DNA of 54,807 nt from NCBI RefSeq assembly GCF_030540765.1, contig NZ_JAUOEL010000013.1:1-54807 (forward strand), written 5' to 3'. The DNA is from Flavivirga jejuensis. GTDB taxonomy: Bacteria > Bacteroidota > Bacteroidia > Flavobacteriales > Flavobacteriaceae. Below the pieces are notes generated by a model. It was given only the letters and a program-made list of their open reading frames with translations, was not told the DNA's origin and searched no databases. Both the position numbers and the translations under genes were made by a program. Below, piece by piece: positions 27,234 to 36,679 of this stretch. Numbering within the stretch: position 1 is the stretch's first letter; each line of letters begins with the position of its first letter.

Positions 27234-28457
27234 ATGCGTACTTCATCAACATTTTCTATCCTTTTTTGGATATACAGCACACGTGCAAAAAACGATCAAA
27301 CTGACATTTATGTAAGAATCACAGTAAATGGAAAACGGGTCAACATTAGCTTAAAGAAAAAAATTGATATAAATTCTTGGGATATGAAATCTCAAAGAGT
27401 TAAGGGAAATGGAAAAACAGCCCGAGAAATCAACCATTATATAAATGAAATAAGATCTACTCTTTTTCAATGCTATCGTGATTTAAAATTAGAAAATAAA
27501 GTTTTATCCTCTCAACTCATCAAAGCTAGATTTTTAGGGGAAGACAAAGAAATTCATTCACTTCAAGATATTATTGATTACCATAATGAAACAATGGTTG
27601 GTAAATTATGCTCCAAAACTATGTGCCATTATAAAACAAGTCAAAAATATGTATTAGCGTATTTAGCAAAAAAACACAAGTCATCTGATATTTATCTCCA
27701 AGACTTAGATTATGCCTTTGTACTTGGTTTCGAAAACTTTCTCCGTTCTTATCAACCCAGGCATTATCAAGGCAAAATAGGAAACAATGCTGTCATGAAA
27801 CATATACAAAGACTTCGAAAAATGGTAACGCTTGCATATCACATGGAATGGATAGACCGCGACCCCTTTGTTAAATTCAAACCAGTATTAGAAAAAAAAG
27901 AACGTGAATTTCTCACTGATAATGAACTTAAAAGTATTGAAGACATATCTACGTCTATTGAAAGGCTCTCTGTTGTTAAAGACTTATTTCTTTTTAGTTG
28001 TTATACAGGAATATCTTATGGAGATATTATGAACCTTTCAAATGATAGTATAATGTAAGGTATTGACGGTAATAGTTGGATTATGTCAAAAAGAAATAAA
28101 ACAGGAGTACCATTCAAAATACCTTTATTACCAATAACAGAACTATTAATAAAAAAATATGAAAACCACCCAAGAACTCAATTTACTGGAAACCTGATGC
28201 CTAGTATTTCTAACCAACGTCTAAATAGTTATTTAAAAGAAATAGCTGATTTATGCAATATAAAAAAGAATCTAACATTTCATATGGCACGTCATACTTT
28301 TGCTACGACCGTTACATTAAGTAACGGTGTCCCTATTGAAACTGTATCGAAATTATTAGGACATACTAAAATTACCACTACCCAAGTTTATGCAAGAGTG
28401 ATTGAACGAAAAGTGAGTGATGATATGGAAAAATTAAGAAATCAATTAACTTCTTAG
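27234..28457 (+). pseudogene. int: Tyrosine recombinase (integrase), split by an in-frame stop
   Basis: Bacteroidota-type phage integrase of an integrative conjugative element: arm-binding-like N-terminus (MRTSSTFSILFWIYSTRAKN), core-binding domain (TMCHYKTSQKYVLAYLAKKH) and catalytic domain. The frame is interrupted by a single TAA at 28056-28058 between NDSIM and GIDGNSW; reading resumes in the same frame without any shift. The conserved catalytic HMARHTF, LLGHTKITTTQVYARV (His and nucleophile Tyr) lie after the stop, so the first fragment cannot be active. The second part could start at ATG 28083 (124 residues). The usual first Arg of the active site is absent in CYTGISYGD, as also described for IntDOT. 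Unless the stop is suppressed or is a sequencing error, the element is trapped. Confidence 0.9.
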
Positions 28458-28520
28458 CTTTTTGCTTTTTGGGAATAAGAAACATCAAACTGTTGATTTG
28501 ATGTTTCTTATTTGACATTA

Positions 28521-29324
28521 TTATAAATTAGTTTCCAAAATAACTCTCCTACCCCCTTTCAATTCCTTCAGTTCAATCATCAACTTTTCATTATCTCCCA
28601 ATACAAATTTTGGAAGTACATAAACAAATCTCTGAGATTTACCATTTATAATAGTACTAGGCATTTTATGCTTATAAATAACCTCTTGTGGTAAACTCTG
28701 AAAAGAGGCTTTACGCTTTTTATTTCCGTTGGTTCTATAAACATTCAGGTAATCAATCTTAAAGTCGATTCCAGACTTGTTTTTCACTTCTATCACTAAA
28801 TATACTTCAGAAGCATTATATACCATTTTCTGTAATTGTAATTTGATAGCTTTCTTCCGTTTTGCAGCAACACTTTCATCGTTTAATTTTAGCAAATAGT
28901 TACTGAACTTTTTGAAATACTTCTTTCTATCAACATTTGAATCTACTTTTATATTTTTCTGGTCAATCTTTTTAACAATTGGTTTTTCATTACCCATACT
29001 GCTTGCTTCAGCAATAAAGTAGTTAAGCTTTGGCAGCTTCTCAGCATACTTAAGAATATAAGAATACACCTTTCCATTACTTGTAACTATTAACAAGTTA
29101 CTTTCGGATCCAGGCCTTGCCTGAAGTAATCCAAAATATTGTTCTTTCTCTCTATTGTATGTAAATACAAAATGATTTGCTCCAGTAATCCCTTGACGAA
29201 TTGGATTTGGAAAAAATAAGGCTACATTCTTTTGGTCATTGGCATAAATAGTATCTAGCACCTGTTGTGCAAAAGTTGAAACTGAACATGCCAGTAGTGT
29301 AAAAGTGATAATATATGTTTTCAT
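28521..29324 (-). CDS. traN: Conjugative transposon protein TraN (VirB9-like)
   Basis: Type IV secretion outer-membrane-associated component of CTnDOT-like elements (DUF4138). I start at Met14 (MKTYIITFTLLACS, 29324) because that gives a clean signal peptide ending TFAQ; the longer frame begins at 29363. Family segments: DTIYANDQKNVALFFPNPIRQ and SNYLLKLNDESVAAKRKKAI, DFKIDYLNVYRTNG, and VLPKFVLGDNEKLMIEL. It is the last gene of the remaining tra operon, next to the integrase pseudogene; TraO, TraP and TraQ, which would normally follow, are absent. Confidence 0.88.
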   Translation of the reverse strand: MKTYIITFTLLACSVSTFAQQVLDTIYANDQKNVALFFPNPIRQGITGANHFVFTYNREKEQYFGLLQARPGSESNLLIVTSNGKVYSYILKYAEKLPKLNYFIAEASSMGNEKPIVKKIDQKNIKVDSNVDRKKYFKKFSNYLLKLNDESVAAKRKKAIKLQLQKMVYNASEVYLVIEVKNKSGIDFKIDYLNVYRTNGNKKRKASFQSLPQEVIYKHKMPSTIINGKSQRFVYVLPKFVLGDNEKLMIELKELKGGRRVILETNL

Positions 29325-29408
29325 AAGAGTGCGTTTTAAGAAATTGCCATTATGGGCTTTCATGGAAGTTTAATTTTAGGGTTTCCTTATATTTGATTTA
29401 AAGACGAT

Positions 29409-30344
29409 TTAGTTGTTTGCTTTTAATATGAGTTTATAATTATCGGTTATGGTAACCTTCACGTTCCGGTGATTGCGTTGGAATATTTTTCGAACACCAC
29501 TTATCTGTGGAACACCTGTAATATTGATATCATCAACCATATCACCTACTACTTCATTAGTAGCTTCTGCCCGAAAACTATTCTCTACATATATACCATC
29601 ACTACCGTCCTGTAAGTCAAAAGCTTTCAACTTTACAGGCTGATGATTGATATTTTCAATGGTTATTAATGTACGATTAGGCTTAAAACTTATAAAGCCA
29701 TAAATAAGTGTGTTTTTAGGTACAAGTATGTTATTGATATATGCCTCCTTTGTTAATCGCATTTGTAAACGGTAGTTGATTTTTACGGTCTGCGTACCAT
29801 CTACACGCACATAAATAAATGCATCTGTATTTTGTGTGTTCAATGATTCATTTTGTAAAGGCTTTGAAGCAAAAAAAAGCTGATGTTCTAAACTACGTTC
29901 TTTAGCTGTAATACTTGTTTCATTCTCTTCAATCGCGTCTATGGTATTCTTTTGAATTATTTTAGGCTGGACAACTGTTTTTATTTCTGATTTTCTATAA
30001 TCTCTATCTGTATAATTGATACGTCCTTGGCTGTAGATGCTATCCACAATCCGCATCTTTTCTTTATCCAATAAATCTGGATCATAAACCCCTGCGGCAT
30101 CCAATAAGCGTTCATCATATATGCTTGGTGCATTTGTTTCTCTTACTTCTTTTAGGTCGTCTAAAGCCTCTAGTTTGGATTCATATTCTTTTTGACCTCC
30201 TTCCAATTCAGGGATAGCCGTTTGGTTGTTTTCAATCATAGACTCATCATCTTCACCAAATACCATTACTGAGTACGCACCTATAAAAAGCACTACACAA
30301 AGCAGCACTAAAGTGAATACGATTTTGTTCTTTTCAATTTTCAT
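29409..30344 (-). CDS. traM: Conjugative transposon protein TraM (VirB10-like)
   Basis: 311 residues: an N-terminal cytoplasmic stub, a membrane helix (IVFTLVLLCVVLFIGAYSVM), a long charged linker and a C-terminal domain with IYVRVDGTQTVKINYRLQM, FISFKPNRTLITIENIN and the ending NVKVTITDNYKLILK. It bridges inner and outer membrane in the secretion channel. It overlaps traK by 11 bp, so there is no room for traL between them. Confidence 0.87.
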   Translation of the reverse strand: MKIEKNKIVFTLVLLCVVLFIGAYSVMVFGEDDESMIENNQTAIPELEGGQKEYESKLEALDDLKEVRETNAPSIYDERLLDAAGVYDPDLLDKEKMRIVDSIYSQGRINYTDRDYRKSEIKTVVQPKIIQKNTIDAIEENETSITAKERSLEHQLFFASKPLQNESLNTQNTDAFIYVRVDGTQTVKINYRLQMRLTKEAYINNILVPKNTLIYGFISFKPNRTLITIENINHQPVKLKAFDLQDGSDGIYVENSFRAEATNEVVGDMVDDINITGVPQISGVRKIFQRNHRNVKVTITDNYKLILKANN

Positions 30345-30948
30345 TCTGCATTTTTTTTAATGTGTTTTCAAAAAAATTGGTAATCAATAATCCGTGGGTA
30401 TTATTAGGGAAATTTCTATCAACGTGAAACAGACTACCAGTGGTAGTCAATTCATAAGTATCTACAATAGACCCGCGATTGATTTCAAATACAGTTCTCG
30501 TTTCAAATCCATAGGGTTCTTTTCGTATGTTAATCTTTGATTCTATACTTAGTACTTTTTGAACCAATGAATACTGTAGCAAGCGGTTATAGACTCCATC
30601 TGCTTTCTTCTGTCTATATAAGGCATCTACAGAACTGTTTCCTAACCATAATGCTTTCCCCAGGTTCTTTTCGTAATTACTTGCGTCTATATTGTAGAAA
30701 TAGGTGTGAAAGAGTTCCAAATGCGCCAAGGTTTCTACTTCTAAGTTTTCCTGTTGTGAAACTAATTTTAACGGAATTACATTCCCATCGGTATTGACTA
30801 CAAAGGCGTTATTGACTGTTTCTTTATGGAGTTTTACCACCAATACCACTGAAACAATACAAGTGAGTACTGCTCCGATAATGACCGCCAATACAATAAA
30901 GCGATTTAGCTTCAGTACGTTATATATATTTTTATAAGGTGTTTTCAT
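30334..30948 (-). CDS. traK: Conjugative transposon protein TraK (VirB8-like)
   Basis: 204 residues: N-terminal MKTPYKNIYNVLKLNRFIVL followed by one membrane helix (AVIIGAVLTCIVSVVLVVKL), then a periplasmic NTF2-like domain (HLELFHTYFYNIDASNYEKN, ALWLGNSS, FEINRGSIVDTYELTTTGSL). Inner-membrane assembly factor of the conjugation channel. Gene order traJ-traK-traM matches the family. Confidence 0.9.
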   Translation of the reverse strand: MKTPYKNIYNVLKLNRFIVLAVIIGAVLTCIVSVVLVVKLHKETVNNAFVVNTDGNVIPLKLVSQQENLEVETLAHLELFHTYFYNIDASNYEKNLGKALWLGNSSVDALYRQKKADGVYNRLLQYSLVQKVLSIESKINIRKEPYGFETRTVFEINRGSIVDTYELTTTGSLFHVDRNFPNNTHGLLITNFFENTLKKMQNEN

Positions 30949-30989
30949 TATTAGTTTATCGTTTTAATTATCAAATGTGCCTTAGGCAC

Positions 30990-31832
30990 TTATCCGCCAC
31001 TAAAAAGCTTAAATACAAAAGAAGTCGCACGACGATAGAGTTTGAATTTGAGTAGTACAATGAATCCTATAGAACCAAATTGTAATAGGGGTGCAAAAAA
31101 ATTGCTTCCCCAATCTGTCCCGAATAAATCGGACCAAAAATTGGTATTGATTTCTGTATAGAGATTATTTACAAAGACATTAACCAGAAAGAAAGCGGGT
31201 ACTAGCATATATACTCCTGCATATAGTTTGAAGAAATTATAGGCTAAGGCTCTAAACTTTTCAAACACCGCTAAACTAATAATTAAAGGGAAAAAGGCTT
31301 GCATGATGCCTAATAGGAAATACCGTTCTGCTAAAAACAAAGGATAAATAAACAGATCCAATAGCCATAGAAACATACCCAATATAAAAGCAAGGGTTTT
31401 CAAGCCATACATAGGGGTTACTAAAGCTTCGTACAGTAAGGCAAAAGCCTTTTTGGCGGCTTCCAATGCCCCCACATCCTGTTCCAAATCTATATCTTGC
31501 ATTTGTAACGGGAGGAGCGCTGGAGCCGTGTCCCTATACTGGTTTTCTATAGCAACCAATATGGTATCAAAAACACTCAACACTTGTGTTGAGAAGATTA
31601 CTAAAATGACTACTGCAAAATTCTTTGCCAGTTCTGAAGGTGTCAATCCCCAAGTATACCCCTCGTTATTAGCAATACCTTCATTGTACTTTTTTAGGAT
31701 GTTAATGAGAAAGAATAAAATGGCCAGTGTTTTCATTCCAGTAATGGTGTACTGTGAAAAATCACTGTTCTTAATGGTCGTAAAAACGGTATCAATATAT
31801 TCCAACCCGATGCCTAAAAAAAAGCCTGCCAT
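30990..31832 (-). CDS. traJ: Conjugative transposon protein TraJ (VirB6-like)
   Basis: 280 residues with at least six hydrophobic helices (MAGFFLGIGLEYIDTVFTTI start, FAVVILVIFSTQVLSVFDTI, LAFILGMFLWLLDLFIYPLF, IMQAFFPLIISLAVF). Polytopic inner-membrane channel subunit. Adjacent to traI with a 1-bp overlap. Confidence 0.87.
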   Translation of the reverse strand: MAGFFLGIGLEYIDTVFTTIKNSDFSQYTITGMKTLAILFFLINILKKYNEGIANNEGYTWGLTPSELAKNFAVVILVIFSTQVLSVFDTILVAIENQYRDTAPALLPLQMQDIDLEQDVGALEAAKKAFALLYEALVTPMYGLKTLAFILGMFLWLLDLFIYPLFLAERYFLLGIMQAFFPLIISLAVFEKFRALAYNFFKLYAGVYMLVPAFFLVNVFVNNLYTEINTNFWSDLFGTDWGSNFFAPLLQFGSIGFIVLLKFKLYRRATSFVFKLFSGG

Positions 31833-32413
31833 TAGTATTTTGCTCCTCGGTTATTGATTTTGTCTTGCATTTCGCGAAAAGCGATTATCTCTCGATAACG
31901 TTTGGTCTTAGCTTCAATCTCTGCGACCATTTCTTTGGATTCTCTTTCTTTTGCCTTTAAAACTTCAGCACGTTCGGCATCTGTCATTTTTAGATTATTA
32001 CTAGAAAGTATTTTTTCAATAAATCCCAATCCTTCTAATGAATTTTCTACAATGACATTGAAAGAATCTGATATGCGATTAACTTCATGTGGTTTTATAT
32101 AAGGGGAATTAAGAATCCCCCTTAAATCATCTTGCACCAAATCGAAAAGACGCTGGTTGTTTTTAGCCAATTCCTTAACTGCATTAAGCTGCTTTATCAC
32201 ATTGTTGACTTTCTCAATATTCTCCTTTTGTGTTTTTAAGAATTGTACGGTCTTTAATAACTGTGAGGTTTGTTTTGCAGATTCTACTAAAGATTTAGTA
32301 AAACTGATAAAGTTGGTATTGTCATAAACTGGCATCCCTTGAGCGGAAACATTACTTCCGATTAGTAGTGCAAATAATGCCGTTAGCATTAATCTTTTAA
32401 TTGTGCTTTTCAT
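31832..32413 (-). CDS. traI: Conjugative transposon protein TraI-like (VirB5-like, DUF4141)
   Basis: 193 residues with a signal peptide ending NVSAQ, then a long helical, coiled-coil region (TSQLLKTVQFLKTQKENIEK) and a charged C-terminus. Placement between traG and traJ and the secreted helical design fit the TraI/VirB5 position; sequence identity is moderate by eye. Confidence 0.75.
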   Translation of the reverse strand: MKSTIKRLMLTALFALLIGSNVSAQGMPVYDNTNFISFTKSLVESAKQTSQLLKTVQFLKTQKENIEKVNNVIKQLNAVKELAKNNQRLFDLVQDDLRGILNSPYIKPHEVNRISDSFNVIVENSLEGLGFIEKILSSNNLKMTDAERAEVLKAKERESKEMVAEIEAKTKRYREIIAFREMQDKINNRGAKY

Positions 32414-32423
32414 GATTTTTGTT

Positions 32424-34823
32424 TTAAGAATTAATAAATATTTGAATGGCTTTTTCCATATCTTGATGTTCTTCGAAGAGCCTCATAATGTGTTCACTTT
32501 CTTTACCGTCTGTGAGGTATGCAGCATAAACTTCCTTCGGAACTTCCAATCTGAAAATGTTACTCTCTTTACCGATTTTGATAAACATTTCGGTGTACTT
32601 TCTTGCTCCGGTTAGATTGTTTCGGATGGATTTTAATTGGTTCAAATCGTGACTTGACAGGTTAAGCCTGTTTTTTAATTCTTCGTAACCTTTTTCATTA
32701 TTCAGACTATATACTACCTGTGTGTTTTCTAGAATACTTGCCGATGTAGAATTATTGGGCAGCTGGTTAATAGATTGTAGAATAATACCAATCGCTCCAT
32801 TTTGTTTTCGAATAGCTTGATAGTAGAATTCTACACTTTCCAATACATTTCCGAATTTGAGTTGTTTGGCGAACTCATCAAAAAGAATAATGCCTTTCTC
32901 TGCTCTATTTTTCCAGATAGTACGTTGTATGGCTGATTTGATAAGTTTCAGCATTACGGAAAGAATTTCTTTATTGTCTTTGACTTCATCCAGTTCAAAA
33001 ACAATCAATCGCTTGTCCTCAATCTTGTAGCTTTGGTCTTCGCTTACGCTGAATAAAAAGCTATATAGACCATCATCTACATATTCCGATAGGATATGCA
33101 GAAAATTGTAAACACTAAAGTCGTCTTCCCTTATTTTGAGTTCCTCAATAAGTGTGTCTTTTTTATCATCTATAAATTGATACAAAGAAGCTAGTGAATG
33201 AGATGTTCTGATATGCGCATAATAATGCAATAGTACTTTTTTAACGGCTACCTCTTCGGCTTTAGTTGCTTCTTTTCCTGAAGCTAATAACTCCAATAAA
33301 AAAATAGTCAGGTCTTCCAGGCGTTCTGGTGTTAAGTCTGCTTCATTGGAAATGTAAAAAGGGTTTATACCTAAATTCTTTCCTTGTTCATAGTGTAGAA
33401 TAATATGGTCATTAGGATATAGCTTGGCAAATTTGGAATACGAGCCTCCTAAATCAATTACTACCAAACGCACGCCACTTTCAAAATACTGACGAAGTAT
33501 ATTGTTTGCTAAGAATGATTTCCCTTCTCCTGTGGGTGCAAAAATGGCAAAGTTTCGGGCTTTGATACGTTTCTTACGCTCATCCCAAACATCTTTTAAA
33601 ACCGGAATATTATGTTGCCTGTCATTAAAGATAATACCTGTTGCATCCGATTTGTAATTGCTATTATTAATGTACAAACACAAAGCGTGTTTTAAATCGG
33701 TTACATACAAATCTTCGTTAGAGAAATTGGATGTAAAACAACAATAAGAATTCAGGAAATAATGCTTTCGCTCCTCCCCTTTTGGGTAGTATGGAACAAT
33801 ATCCAGTTCCTTGAATTCGGTCTTTATTTTGGAAGCTATTCTACTTAATTCCGATACTTCCCTAGACCAAAAAACAATATTAAGATGTCCTCTTATAATT
33901 CGAGAACTATCATCTTCATTAATTTTGGTAACAATGTCTTCAATCTTCTTTAAGATGACTTTGTTCTGTGTTCCGAAATTGGAACTTTTATTGAGTTCTT
34001 CAATTTTCTTATCGAATAGTTTTCTCCACGTATGTTTATCATCCAAATAGATGATTTGATTGACGATATGGTTTTCATTGAGATTTAACCCTAGACCATC
34101 AATAAAACCTTGATGGAAAACAAAATCGTCTGAAGTGAATTTATCGTTGGTCTTACTGCTCTGTACCACATCACCAAAGCACAATTCACTGTTGACGGCT
34201 AATACATCAAAGTAATTTTCTCCAATTTCTATATTTGACTTTTTGAGTTGTACATCTGTATCAAAACCTTCATTAAAGCCGTTGAAATAAGTCGTTGTGA
34301 TGTTTACAATTTGGTTCTCATCAAGAAGCTTAAAATGAACTTTACGGCTATTATTGATAAAAGAAATCGCATCGTTAACCAAAGTGATAAATTCACTCAC
34401 ATTATGGTCTAGCTGTTTGTAAATGCCCTTTTCAACTTTGCGAAACGGATTTGTAAACTTGGAAGCGTTTAAAGCTTTGTTAAGAGGGAGAACAAAGAAC
34501 AAATACGAAGCATGCTTTATATAGTCTCGCCCTTTAAAATAATTGTGTGTGGCTTTCTCTAGAAAACTATTATTAGGCAGCATTACTGCTTTAAATGTTT
34601 CTTTTTCATAAATATCTTGCTTATGGATAATGGTACTTACAGGTAATGATTTAAAAGCCTGAAACCATGAACCGTGGATATCCTCAAAATCTTTTTCCGA
34701 TAAGCTATAGATTTCTGGGAAATCACCTTTATAACATAGTACTACATTGCCATTATTGGCGAATATAATATGGTCTTGTATATCCAAAATAGGATGGTAA
34801 GCAGATAGATTTATTTTCTTCAT
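32424..34823 (-). CDS. traG: Conjugation ATPase TraG (VirB4-like)
   Basis: 799-residue energising ATPase of the type IV secretion system. Walker A is APTGEGKSFLANNIL at about residue 430; Walker B lies in KGIILFDEFAKQL; the ending motifs include GAIGIILQSINQLPNNSTSA. N-terminal half (MKKINLSAYHPILDIQDHII) fits the family. Note the CTnDOT naming: TraG here is the VirB4 homologue, not the VirD4 coupling protein, for which I see no gene. Confidence 0.92.
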   Translation of the reverse strand: MKKINLSAYHPILDIQDHIIFANNGNVVLCYKGDFPEIYSLSEKDFEDIHGSWFQAFKSLPVSTIIHKQDIYEKETFKAVMLPNNSFLEKATHNYFKGRDYIKHASYLFFVLPLNKALNASKFTNPFRKVEKGIYKQLDHNVSEFITLVNDAISFINNSRKVHFKLLDENQIVNITTTYFNGFNEGFDTDVQLKKSNIEIGENYFDVLAVNSELCFGDVVQSSKTNDKFTSDDFVFHQGFIDGLGLNLNENHIVNQIIYLDDKHTWRKLFDKKIEELNKSSNFGTQNKVILKKIEDIVTKINEDDSSRIIRGHLNIVFWSREVSELSRIASKIKTEFKELDIVPYYPKGEERKHYFLNSYCCFTSNFSNEDLYVTDLKHALCLYINNSNYKSDATGIIFNDRQHNIPVLKDVWDERKKRIKARNFAIFAPTGEGKSFLANNILRQYFESGVRLVVIDLGGSYSKFAKLYPNDHIILHYEQGKNLGINPFYISNEADLTPERLEDLTIFLLELLASGKEATKAEEVAVKKVLLHYYAHIRTSHSLASLYQFIDDKKDTLIEELKIREDDFSVYNFLHILSEYVDDGLYSFLFSVSEDQSYKIEDKRLIVFELDEVKDNKEILSVMLKLIKSAIQRTIWKNRAEKGIILFDEFAKQLKFGNVLESVEFYYQAIRKQNGAIGIILQSINQLPNNSTSASILENTQVVYSLNNEKGYEELKNRLNLSSHDLNQLKSIRNNLTGARKYTEMFIKIGKESNIFRLEVPKEVYAAYLTDGKESEHIMRLFEEHQDMEKAIQIFINS

Positions 34824-34866
34824 ATTGATTATTAATTAAATACCCACCTGTCTGCCGATAGGTAGA

Positions 34867-35151
34867 TTATGGGTCTTCATAATACAGTTGACTTTCTTTT
34901 TTATTACTAATAGTTTGTGGAAACACTTTTTTGAAATGAAATGAGGCAGGTTTTTTAGTAAGCTGTGTTAAACCTATGTAGAGTGACACATTGGTTACAA
35001 ATACACCAATGATGACCAAAAAACTAAAAGAAAAAATGATAAATAATAAGGATCCAATTACAGCCGTCATCATTAGAGCGAACAGCGATATAGGTAAGCC
35101 CATAATCACTGCTCGTTTTCTAATATTTTTATAGACCGCAAACCGTTTCAT
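34867..35151 (-). CDS. traF: Conjugative transposon protein TraF (DUF4133)
   Basis: 94 residues with two adjacent membrane helices (LPISLFALMMTAVIGSLLFI and FSFLVIIGVFVTNVSLYIGL), a VirB3-like inner-membrane protein. It overlaps traE by one base, implying coupled translation. Confidence 0.87.
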   Translation of the reverse strand: MKRFAVYKNIRKRAVIMGLPISLFALMMTAVIGSLLFIIFSFSFLVIIGVFVTNVSLYIGLTQLTKKPASFHFKKVFPQTISNKKESQLYYEDP

Positions 35152-35438
35152 TAGACTACGATATTAATGAGGTAGGTAAAAATGCCTACTACTGCACCCG
35201 CTATAAGAACAAATACCAATACGCGTGTAATGCCTTTTTTCAAATCGGCATTTTCGCCAAAGAAATGGCCTGCATTAAATAGGAAGCCTATTAAGAATAT
35301 GACTCCCAAAATTATAGGAAAAATGGTTCTGATAGTATCGGAAACATCATTAACAGAATCTTCAATGCCTCCAATTTGTGCAAAAATGGCGTTTGAAATA
35401 AGAAATAATAAAGTGGTTAAAAAGAGTGATTTTTTCAT
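35151..35438 (-). CDS. traE: Conjugative transposon protein TraE (DUF4134, VirB2-like)
   Basis: Pilin-like subunit. Start taken at Met10 (MKKSLFLTTLLF) for a signal peptide ending IFAQ; a longer frame begins at 35465. The mature part has two hydrophobic segments (IFPIILGVIFLIGFLFNAGH and VLVFVLIAGAVVGIFTYLI). First gene of the surviving tra operon, reading towards traN. Confidence 0.88.
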   Translation of the reverse strand: MKKSLFLTTLLFLISNAIFAQIGGIEDSVNDVSDTIRTIFPIILGVIFLIGFLFNAGHFFGENADLKKGITRVLVFVLIAGAVVGIFTYLINIVV

Positions 35439-35657
35439 ACTGAAATGATTTAAATTTTGTTTCATTTTCGTTGAAATAAAAATACACTATATTTGAATTC
35501 AATCAGTTGATTTTTAATATTTTACACAAATAATATTATTTGATTTCGCTTGATTTTAATTGAAAACAAAGCGAACTAAATCTTATGAAAATTGATAGAA
35601 AAAACCCACTCGATTATGAAAATAAATTAGAAAACAGCTCTCAAAAACGTCAGTTTT

Positions 35658-36260
35658 GTGATTTTGGCCTTAAAAATGTGTGTTGTTTTTGGTCAACAAA
35701 AAATCATTGTGATTGATCTTGGACATGGCGGAAAAGATTCTGGGGCAATTGGGATAAATAGTATTCAAGAAAAGGATGTGGTTTTGAATGTGGCTAAAGA
35801 AATATTAAAGCTTAATAAAATGATTTTGAATGATAAGTTTGAGATTTATTTAACTCGATATAAAGATACTTTAATTTCTTTATCGGATAGAAGTCGATTG
35901 GCTAAGAGTTTGAATGCGGATGTATTTTTGTCTTTGCATTGTAATTCGTCTTATAGCTATTCCAAAGGCATAGAAGTTTATGTCCATAATTCAGATAAGC
36001 CAAATACCAAAAAATCTATTAACCTTGGTTTATCTATCTTGAATGAAAGTACTCAAAAACTAGGGTTTAAAAAGCGAGGTGTGAAGTTTGCTAATTTTCA
36101 AGTGTTGCGGGGAGCTGATTCATTTTTCCCTGCCATACTTTTAGAATTGGGTTTTGTCACTAATACTGATGAGGCTGATTATTTTTTTAAACCTAAAAAT
36201 ATTGAAGCTGTGTCTTTGGCTGTTTTTATAGGGATTTCTAATTATTTAAATGTATTTTAA
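35658..36260 (+). CDS. N-acetylmuramoyl-L-alanine amidase (Amidase_3)
   Basis: About 200 residues with the zinc-amidase hallmarks VIDLGHGGKDSGAIG, DRSRLAKSLNADVFLSLHCN and FPAILLELGFVTNTDEADYF. It cleaves the peptide from the glycan in peptidoglycan. The start is uncertain: GTG at 35658 or ATG at 35676; upstream in-frame residues look like the rest of a signal peptide (VSFVILALKMCVVFGQ) but have no start codon, so the 5' end may be damaged. Located divergently from traE, it probably opens the wall for conjugation, replacing the lysozyme-type TraQ of CTnDOT. Confidence 0.85.
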   Translation: MILALKMCVVFGQQKIIVIDLGHGGKDSGAIGINSIQEKDVVLNVAKEILKLNKMILNDKFEIYLTRYKDTLISLSDRSRLAKSLNADVFLSLHCNSSYSYSKGIEVYVHNSDKPNTKKSINLGLSILNESTQKLGFKKRGVKFANFQVLRGADSFFPAILLELGFVTNTDEADYFFKPKNIEAVSLAVFIGISNYLNVF

Positions 36261-36679
36261 TCTGCTAAAAATGGAGCTCGGTTATAGTAACGTAATAAAA
36301 AAAATTAGACGATTCTCGTGGATTGCCACAAGAGCATAAATTTTAAGAAAAATAAAATTCTATGCACTTGTTATATTTAGAACTTCACTTAATCTTCTTT
36401 TTCATATTTCATTATTTTTTGTCTTAAAACAAAAGAAACAAAAATTCAAGGCTGCATATAATTTTGGAAACAATTAACGACTCATTCGCTATATTTTAGG
36501 AAACATTGGAACTGGTTAACATTGTTTTAAATCCCTTGTATAATTGAAACCCTTAAGAAACGGTATTACTAAACCCCTAAAATATGGACGCTCATTTCAT
36601 CTATCAGTTTTACCAAAATTTTATGAGGCCAAGTTAAAAAGCGAGATTCTATTTTACATAATATGTATATGTTTTCTTT
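36261..36679. other. Gap between amidase and helicase genes
   Basis: AT-rich, no convincing gene or RNA. A 67-codon frame at 36544-36747 overlaps the helicase 3' end and has no recognisable features. Confidence 0.5.
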
